A stretch of 64,000 nucleotides of DNA from positions 806,001 through 870,000 of the forward strand of contig CM066292.1 of assembly GCA_033816765.1 (NCBI GenBank), given 5' to 3'. The translations under genes were made by a program, and so were the position numbers. Positions 55,937 through 64,000 of the stretch are shown here, piece after piece. How positions within the stretch are numbered: position 1 is the first letter of the stretch; each line of letters begins with the position of its first letter. This stretch comes from Nothopassalora personata (taxonomy: Eukaryota; Ascomycota; Dothideomycetes; Mycosphaerellales; Mycosphaerellaceae). Below the pieces are notes generated by a model. It was not told the origin of the DNA and ran no database searches. It saw only the letters and a program-made list of their open reading frames with translations.

Positions 55937-56776
55937 TTAATTAATTAATTGTTCTATTAACGTACTTTATAAGTCTAGGACTATATAACACGGGTCGTTA
56001 CTAACGGCTAAATTGAAGTATAAAGAGAAAAACCCCGCGTACCCGGACATAAAAACTCTTTAAAAGGAGGAATTTACGAGAGAAATGTCGAATATATAAT
56101 TCCGGTAATACGCTATATCCCGGTAGTCTTATTTTACTATCTCGTTACCCGGGATAGACGATAAATTTATGCCCGTGTTTTAAACTTATCCTTTACTACG
56201 CCGGATCCCGTATATACTCCGAGTTTAGAATTAAAAGAGAGAGAGATAGTACCTCGAATAGCCCGTACCTCCGTAGAGTCTTTAACTATCTTATAACGGG
56301 ACCCGAGGCTTTAGTTCCTCGTAGATCCGTAGTACCTAGGTCTCGCAGTCGACGTAGTTTATAGCCTCTTCTAGTTCTAGCTATACTAAGTAGCAGTTTA
56401 CGTAGTTTAATACCTCTCTTAGTTCCTACAAGCCTTAGGTACTTAGATAGCCGTCGTTATCCTAAAGAGAGCGTCCGCCGTATTCTTCCTCCTTTTATAC
56501 GGTACCGGGTATCTTCGTTAATAGGTATCCGGGCGAGTTCTTACTTCTCCGCTCTTATTTTCCCTTCTTTATATCGTAGTAATTTATTCGTCGTGTCGTA
56601 GGCTAAATTTTAAAACAGGCGTCCCTTTTTAAGAGGTGTTTCTTCTACTAACCGAGTTGCTTTAGGTCGGATTTAAGTAGGGGTGTTCGAGGTAGTATTT
56701 AAGGTAGGAGAGACCTAGTTCCCTTCGAAAAGATACTTACGTCGTCCGCCGCGTAAACGCGCTCTCTATAGATGAC
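55937..56776 (-). mobile_element. RX copy 7
   Basis: 840 bp, perfect 14-bp duplication ACGCTAATACTATA (55923-55936, 56777-56790). TTAATTAATTAATTG tail at the left; GCTCTCTATAGATGAC start at the right. Confidence 0.88.
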
Positions 56777-56790
56777 ACGCTAATACTATA

Positions 56791-59060
56791 GATAGTATAG
56801 ATAGTACTAGTATATACCTTATTAGTAGATAGCTATAGTAAGGAGACTATACTAACGTATGTAGATCTATACTCTCTTTAAGAATATTTACTAGCTATAT
56901 AAAGCGTTTATACTTCTACGGTATAAGTAGCTTAGTAAGCATATCTATAGGTATGTTATTTATATTAAGATACTAGATATCGACATCTTCTTACTAGTAC
57001 CTTTAGTAGAGCTAGTAGTAGTAGATATTAACGTAGTATAGCTTTATATTAAGCTTCTAGCTATACTAGTTAATAAGTGAGATAGTCTCTATATTATTGT
57101 AATGTATATAGGTACACTAGTTTAACTAAAAGTAAGTTTTAGTAAAAATGCTAGCTATTATATAAGCTCTAATACCACTTATAAGAGTTATAGTAGCGCC
57201 ACTTTAGTTTAGGACCTAGTAACCGTAACTTAGTTGGTTACTCTATAGTCTATTAGTCTACTAAAGAGTATAAATACCTATTAAGATAAGCTAGTCCTAT
57301 CTATATTTACCCTATAGAACGCGTCTAAGGCTGTAAAGAATTTATAATACTATATAAGGTACTTAGATTAGCTATATAGTCTAGTAATGTGTTTACTAGC
57401 GCCGTATATAAGACATAGGCCCTTAGTCTCTAAAAGATAGCGTAGGTACTAGTATAGTAGATTCCAGCTAGCTTCGTTAGATACTATAAGAGTATAGATA
57501 TAACGAAGGTTATATTAGGACGAGTGTATATAGCCGTAAAGTTAAGTAATCTAATACAATATTAATATGTAAGTATAGATATTACCATTAGTATAAAATC
57601 TTCTAGTACTTTCTAATATACGTATTAATTTACTAGTACTATCATTTTCCGTACTTTAGGAGGTATGCTAAATTTAGTAGTAAACATCTTAACGTAGTCC
57701 TCTTAAGATAGCTATAATAGTTTCTTCTACCTATCTTATATTACCTTAATATCCAGGAACTAGGATAGCTACCTAGCTTATATATCTTATATATAGTAAG
57801 TAGACTCTATTTAATACTTATAGTATAGGCTTTATACTTACGATAATAAAGTATAGCTAGGTTATCCACGTAGAAGAAGAACATCACATTATTATAGTAG
57901 ATGTATTTAGAGTCTAAGAGGTAGCCTAGTCCTAGGAAGGCTAGTAGATCAGTAAGGGAGTTATACTATAGTAAAGGGTATTTCTTTAATAAATATAGGG
58001 CCTTAACTAACTTAAGTATAGATCTATTACTAGGATAGTTAATACTAGTAGGTAGCTAAAGGTATATAGTATATAGTAAGTCTTGATTTAAGAAGGCATT
58101 TACTATATTAAATTACATAACTTCTAGACTAAAGATTGTAGCTATATTATAGTAGAGTTAAAATATACTTACTAGTAATATAGTACTATATATGTCTAAA
58201 TAGGTACCTTATAGATCATCTCTTATATATAGCCGTACTTCATAGTTCTTTAGTATATGTTACTTATCTAATTTATATTTAGAAATCTACTTTAGAGCTA
58301 GTACTAAGTAGATGTCCTTATCTTTAGTATTCTTTCCTATCTCTTACTTAGTTACGCATTTAAAGGTACTAGTAGAGAGCCCTTTAGTAAATTCCTTAGC
58401 TATAGTATCTTACTATTATTAAGCGTATAGATACTGAAGTATAGCTCGAAGGGCTATAGGTTTAGGAAAAAGATTATTACGATACTTTAATACCTCCTTC
58501 TATATAGTAAGGGGAAAGTACCTACCTTAGTTATTATATTTAGTATAGTTATAATTAAGTATCTCATTTTATAATACTAGCTAATCTAAATACTACTTTA
58601 TAATCCTTTAGAATTATCTCTTTAAAAGCCTAGATAGCTTAAGTGTAAGTTATCTCTTTCATAGTATATTACCTAGTTTACACTATCCCTTTAGTACTAA
58701 GTACTAAGATCTAAGGGTAGGTTCACTATATATAAGTTCTTAGCCTACCTTAGCTATAGTTCTTATCTAGTAGGTAACTAGTTTAGACGTTATAATAGTA
58801 AAGACATTATATATCCGTTACCTCTAATCTATGTCTACTTACCTTAGCTTAATAAGCTTTATAGTTATAGTAGTAGATCCTAGTATAGTGCATATAGATT
58901 AGATCTCCTTAGAGAATAAGTGCACTAGTTCTACTAGTTTAGTAGCTAATTAGTAAGGATATATATACTTCTAGATAGTAAGAGACTTAGTAAATTACTC
59001 TAACTAACGGGTAAGTTTATTCCATTAGTTATAACTGTTAAGTAGAATAGTACCTATTAG
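56791..59060 (-). pseudogene. Copia-B pol relic (integrase-RT-RNase H)
   Basis: At about 58160-57850 the minus strand reads NIATIFSLEV, FNIVNAFLNQDLLYTIYL (family D-x-V-x-AFLNG), SILKLVKALYLLKKYPLL and VMFFFYVDNLAILYYR (family YVDDL, Asp to Asn). The order and motifs are a copia RT. The rest towards 59060 and 56800 is too worn to divide. It shares short segments with Copia-A (10790-10900 and 58950-59050). Confidence 0.65.
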
Positions 59061-59261
59061 TAAGCCGGATGTAGCGGTAGTAGCTATAATAACTTGTAAT
59101 AGGAGATTCTAATAGAGGTTCTACGTAGGTCTACTAGTACTATATAATAAGTAGTAGGGATAGACATATATATCTATAGTAGCAATATAAGATTTACTCT
59201 TTAAAGTGTCTAAATACACGCACCGTGTTAGTAAGCGCTTAGGCTTATAGCTAATGCGCTA

Positions 59262-59530
59262 TAGGTATTAATTAGTAAGCTAATTAGTTAGTGAAATCAT
59301 TTACTTACTTAGACTTATATAATAATTAGTTAAAAGAACGGTTTAATATAGATAGTATATTATAGATATCTATCTAAGATTATCTATACTAAAAAGAAAT
59401 AGGTGTAAGTAAGTGACTAATCTAATTACGTAAAAAGACCTTAGAATTTAAGTATTATTTATAAGCCTTATTTTACTAGATTATAATACAAACCTCTTTA
59501 TTGATCCTAGTACTCTAAATACTTTTATAA
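59262..59530 (-). repeat. Right repeat of Copia-B (probable 5' LTR)
   Basis: Matches 55308-55560 (AGTAAGCTAATTAGTTAGT and on). It would be the 5' LTR of the minus-strand element. Confidence 0.5.
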
Positions 59531-60532
59531 CTTATAATAACGTTCTACGGGGCTAATTATTAAGTCTAATAATATAGCTATATATACTATAAGATACATA
59601 GATCTATTCGAAGCCTCGCGTTCTTCTACGGCATAGGATAAAGTTCTATAGGTAGTCTAAAGGGGCTTAACTCCTTATACTAGTCCTTAATAAGTCTTAT
59701 TTTATTATTATTATATATAGTTCTTTAACTATTTTTAGAGTAGTCTTTTATTATGTTATTACGACACTTAACTTATTACTAAGATAAAGATTTAATCGAT
59801 TACCGCCTTCTTACATAGCAAATAGTAGGATTTCCTTCTATCCCGTCTTAAATAATATATATTCTATCTACTCCTTAGCTAGGTACCGCTATAATTATTA
59901 CCTTCTAGAACGTAAAGATGCTCTAGCCTATAATTAACGCTCCGACTATTATGTCGTCGCTTTATTCTTAGCCTATACTACAGTTTAATAATACCTAATC
60001 CTACTATTAGCTAGCGTAAACAGTCCCGTATATAGAGCTAGAGTTCTTAGCCTTTTAACCGCTACCGCCTATAACGTAGTAACGAAGATAAACCTTAGAG
60101 TAATATAGATTAGTATTAATGCAATAGGTAATTACTACAGAGCTATGCAATATAAAACAGTATATAGCTATAATACTAACTAAACAGTACTCTACGGTAG
60201 TAGATACTACCGTTATCTTATTTACTAGATATCTAGTACCTACCTAAAGAACTAACTATATCTATAGCTAACCTTAGCTTACTAAGTAACGGTAGTATAA
60301 CTAAGACACTAGTAACTAGTAACGTACCGTATTAATTAGAGGAAAGAAAGAGACTTATAGTTTAGAGTCTAATAATTTTAGGGCTCTAAGGCTAATAGTA
60401 GTAAATAATACGAATTTTCGAGCGTTTAGGTAATTATCTTTCTATTAGAATATTAAGGAGGTAAGAGATGCTCGTAGGCGTAGAGACTAGTAACACTAGG
60501 ACCCGGGGCTAAGTATAGAGGAAGTAAGTTAG
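59531..60532. other. Mutated DNA, nothing recognised
   Basis: No frame, LTR or repeat that I can name between Copia-B and Copia-C. Confidence 0.35.
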
Positions 60533-60690
60533 TATTAATAACTTACTTAAAGTTAATAGGTTATAGGCCCGTACTAGTACATAAGCTATATATATATAGC
60601 TACCTCTCTTCTTCCTTTATAGACATAACAATTAATATATATACTACCTAGTAAGTAGTTATACGCCCTTACGTACTTCTATATAACCTT
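60533..60690 (+). repeat. Left terminal repeat of Copia-C
   Basis: TATTAATAACTTACTTAAAG through TATATACTACCTAGTAAG. Similar to 62864-62985. Confidence 0.5.
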
Positions 60691-60959
60691 CCTTTCTTAT
60701 AACCTTACTAGCGTAATTAACATCCGCCTAAGAAGTAGAGAGTACGGCGACATATATTACTAACCTAAACGTAACGTAACTCGAGTTACTAGTTAATATA
60801 GTCACCGCTAATATAGGGTATAATATAAGTAAGTTAAAGGCGTATAGTAGTAACTACGTAACTTAGAGCGTTAACGTTAAGGGAGTCTTACGCCGTAGTA
60901 AGCTACTATGATATATATAGGCCTAAAAAGAGGAGAACTCGAGTCTAGCGGACTACGAT

Positions 60960-61960
60960 AATAGAGTAACTAATGCTACTAACTATATTACCCTTACTTT
61001 TTTAGACGATATTAATAGTAAACTATTAGCTAAGGACTTTTATAATAAATATAAGCTATTAGTAATACTATAGAATCTCTATTAACTAGATACTAAGTCT
61101 AAGTTCTTTATATTATAGCGTAAGCTCTTTAACCTATTATAGGCCTACGATAGTAAGCATCTCGAGGCCTATATTACGAAAGTAGAGGTACCTAATAACC
61201 GGATCGAAGCTATTAACATAAGCCTTATATTCGATAAGTATACCTTCCTTATCCTTAGGGCTAGCATTTACTCTATGCTTTCCTATACTCTCGTAGATGT
61301 CGCTATTAACTTAAAGGACATTATATTTAATAAGGCTTATACTATATTACGAGATAACGTCCGACTCTAAAACTTTACTCTTAAAATAGATAAGGCTATA
61401 CCATAAGGTATAATCGCACGTACTACTAATAAGAATAAGTAGCTATATAGTTTCTATAGAATTAAGTACGGTCTAGACTACTAGAAGCGGAACCCTAAGT
61501 AAGTACCGGACTAGTTTACTAATAAGTAGTAAGCTACTATAGCTACTATACCTTATTAAGCTAAGTTTACAATTACTAACGCGTTTAATAACTTATTTAG
61601 CTAGGACGAGAACGGTAAATAGCAATTCTAAGATAATAAAGTCTAAAGAGCTACGGGTATATATGATAAAAGCTTAAAGACCTATAAACATAAAATAGGG
61701 ATATTAGGGTAATAATATAAGAAGTATAGCCTCGGTAATAAATAAAGAGCTACGGTTATCTAAGAGCTTAGTTTACTTGGGCTATAACATAGATAACTAA
61801 ACTATAAATAATGCCCGCCTAAAAAGTAGGTAGTACGGTTACTAAACTATAAATATTACTTATCCAAGTAGGAACTACGGTAGATAAATTAAATAAATAA
61901 GAAGCGTTACTTGAAATACATATAAACTTACCTACGTACGAATAAATATAATAGGTACGA
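60960..61960 (+). pseudogene. Copia-C Gag relic
   Basis: The plus frame reads DINSKLLAKDFYNKYKLLVI, RKLFNLL-AYDSKHLEAYIT, SIYSMLSYTLVDVAINL and a worn zinc-knuckle-like YSFYRIKYGLDY near 61460 (Tyr for Cys/His). The pattern of a split-point helix pair followed by a knuckle resembles copia Gag (UBN2). Stops are TAG/TAA. No protease, integrase or RT follows before the right repeat. Confidence 0.5.
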
Positions 61961-61981
61961 GGAGGTAACTTATAGTAAGTA

Positions 61982-62863
61982 TTAATTATTTAGTTGATTA
62001 ATTATTCTATTAACGTACTTTATAAGTCTAAGACTATATAACACGGGTCGTCGCTAATAACTATATTTAAGTATAAAGAGAAAAGCCCCGCGTACCCGGA
62101 CATAAAAACTCTTTCAAAGGAGGAATTTATAAGAGAAAGGTCGGATATATTATTACGGTAGTACGCCGCGTCCCGGTAGTCTTATTTCGCTACCTCGTTA
62201 CCCGGGATAGACGATAAATTTACGCTCGTGTTTTAAGCTTATCCTTTACCGCGCCGGATCTCGTACGTACTCCGAGTTTGAAATTAAGAGAGAGAGAGAG
62301 AGGTAGTACCCTAAATAGCCCGTACCTCCGTAGAGTCTTCAACTATCTCGTAACGGAACCTAAGGTTTTAGTTCCTCGTAGATCCGTAGTACCTAGGTCT
62401 CGTAGTTAACGTAGTTTATACGTCAACGTAGTTTATACCCTCTTTTAGTTCTTGCTATACTAAGTAGCAGTTTACGCGGTTTACTACCTCTCTTAGTTCC
62501 TACTAGCCTTAGGTACTTTAATAGCCGTTATTATCCGGAGAGAAAGTCCGCCGTATTCTCTCTCCTTTTATACGGTGCTAGGTATCTTCGTTAATAGGTA
62601 TCTAGGCGCATCCTCGCTTCTCCTCTCTTCTTTTCTCTTCTTTATATCGTAGTAAGGTATATATTACGTCGTAGGCTAAAGTTTAAAATAGCCGTCGCTT
62701 TTCGAGATGTGTTTCTTCTAGCGACTAAGTTACTTTAGGTTAGATTCGACTAGGAGTGTTTAAGGTAGTTTTTAGAGTAGGGTTCGATGTAGGAGAGACT
62801 TAGTTTCCCTTTTAAAAAGGTACTTACGTCGGCCGCTACGTAAAGGCGCTCTCTATAGATAAT
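61982..62863 (-). mobile_element. RX copy 8 (in Copia-C right repeat)
   Basis: About 882 bp. Target duplication ACTTATAGTAAGTA / ACTTAAAGTAAATA (61968-61981, 62864-62877) with two mismatches. Tail TTAATTATTTAGTTGATTAA at the left; GCTCTCTATAG near the right end. (GA)n tract near 62287. Confidence 0.8.
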
Positions 62864-62985
62864 ACTTAAAGTAAATAGGTTATAGGTCCGTACCCGTATT
62901 TAAGCTAGGTATATATAGCTACCTTTCTTCTACCTTTATAGACATAATAATTAACATATATACTATATATTAAGTAACTCTATAG
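62864..62985 (+). repeat. Right terminal repeat of Copia-C (part after RX)
   Basis: GGTTATAGGTCCGTACC through TATATACTATATATTAAG. Counterpart of 60541-60680. Confidence 0.5.
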
Positions 62986-64000
62986 TAGCGCTCCTCTAGT
63001 TGCGAGGTTATAGGCGACTATTTTTATCTTCTTAATAATAAGCGCTTTAGAGATAGTAAGACCGAGGGCGTCGAGGTAAGCGTCTATAATGTTCCTATCT
63101 ATAGCTATCCTTCTATCTTAAGATTTAACCGGTAATTAGGAAGTAGGGCAAGCTTCGTAATAATCATAAGTAACTATAATTAGTCTAAGAGGCTATATGT
63201 GTTAGATTACCCCTATACTCTCTTAATCTTCTTAGTAGTTCAATACGAGATAAACGTTTATAGTAAGGAAGGCTAAGAAGCTCTACCGGGTGCATCTCTC
63301 TTAATACTAAGACTAGCGTAATATAGGTATTAGGGAGATTTAACATACTATTAGGACTAAAGTATCTAGTAGAGCTCTATAGTAGTACGTATAGCTAGTA
63401 TTAGTAAAGGTCTAAAGTCTACAGAAATGGTTTTATATCGCTACTAGTAAAGGTTCTTATTGACACGACCCGGACTTACTATATAAGTATATACTAGCAA
63501 TTTTTAGTAGCGTTTTAAACTTAAGAAGATCTAGCGTAAGAATAGCGTAAATATAGAGCGCTAGCTATAGGTATTATAGCCGTGTATTTCTTACTATAAC
63601 GATTATATAGGCCGATGTAGTAACGTAGGACGCTAAGCTAAATTGTAGCCTTTAGGATATTAGATAGACTATATTAACGGTAAACGTAACCTAAGTCCTA
63701 CTAGATAGTATTAACCTATTAAGTATAAGAGACGTCGTTAAACATAGGAGGAAGATATAGTAGCTCGACCGCTAAAGATAGTAGCTCCTTCTTACTAGAC
63801 CTAGATAACGAGCCGATTGCTATTAAGTAGCTACTAAGTTATATATACTCTATTACGTCTAGAGAATTAAGTAGTTAAGGTTAAATAGCGTAACGGAGAC
63901 GGTAATATAGGAGCTATATCTCTTCTCTAGCTATATTTAGAAAACCTTACGGACGCGACCGACTCTTAGCTATAGATTAATACCTACTATAGTTTAGTTA
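62986..64000 (+). other. Mutated DNA with an uncharacterised frame, cut by the window edge
   Basis: A plus-strand frame around 63440-63960 reads as a charged protein through TAG/TAA stops (LLTRPGLTI, RFKLKKI, NIEH-L-VL). I do not recognise it. In TG-depleted DNA open frames are weak evidence. Confidence 0.3.

Larger units (their letters stand above)
60533..62985 (+). mobile_element. Copia-C, short gag-only copia-like element split by RX
   Basis: Two related flanking repeats (about 60533-60690; and about 61966-61981 plus 62864-62985, split by RX) share TAGGTTATAGG, TATATATAGCTACC and CTTTATAGACATAA. Between them is about 1.3 kb with one gag-like frame and no RT. A purine run (ACGAGGAGGTAA) precedes the right repeat. 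RIP-mutated. Confidence 0.5.

Noticed and set aside
1..64000. CRISPR arrays, operons, bacterial promoters or terminators
   Set aside because: Nothing of the kind is present; the sequence is eukaryotic retroelement DNA.

Overview
The window looks like an AT-rich, gene-free block of a filamentous ascomycete (Pezizomycotina) genome. I see no intact host gene. Almost everything is transposable elements. Most are wrecked by C-to-T/G-to-A changes that have nearly removed the dinucleotides CA and TG and left TA in their place. That is the signature of repeat-induced point mutation (RIP). Trp and Gln codons have become TAG/TAA, so degenerate reading frames can be followed through stops.

Layout. 1-4506: left-truncated but nearly intact Ty3/gypsy element on the minus strand (Gypsy-A: pol, gag, 5' LTR). 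4507-4600: LTR remnant it landed in. 4601-9680: degenerate Tad-like LINE (minus). 10560-14384 and 21387-21560: degenerate Ty1/copia element (Copia-A, minus), split by Gypsy-C (14385-21381), a degenerate chromodomain gypsy (plus) that itself carries a miniature LTR-like element and a solo LTR. About 22880-30658: Gypsy-A', a mutated relative of Gypsy-A (minus). 30712-41998: nested stack in which a short retroposon (called RX here) contains a second RX, which contains Gypsy-B (31674-41386, mutated, plus). The 5' LTR of Gypsy-B contains a pristine 2.4-kb gag-only LTR element (TR-GAG, 32135-34511). 42975-49369: Copia-D, moderately mutated and split by a fresh RX. 49510-51150: RX inside RX. 51290-51900: decayed minisatellite. 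55308-59530: Copia-B (minus), split by RX. 60533-62985: short gag-only copia-like element (Copia-C), split by RX. The rest is unrecognised mutated sequence.

How the pieces work together. Gypsy-A encodes Gag and Pol back to back with a TAG-GA-ATG junction. TR-GAG encodes only a related Gag and presumably needs Pol supplied by an autonomous relative. The most interesting observation is a gene on the opposite strand, between pol and the 3' LTR, starting about 50-110 bp inside the 3' LTR. It is intact in TR-GAG, where it encodes a Zn2Cys6-type cluster followed by a coiled coil. Recognisable mutated homologues lie in the same place in Gypsy-A' and Gypsy-B. RX is a non-coding retroposon family of about 0.77-0.88 kb with a simple AT-rich tail and 11-14 bp target duplications, present at least eight times.
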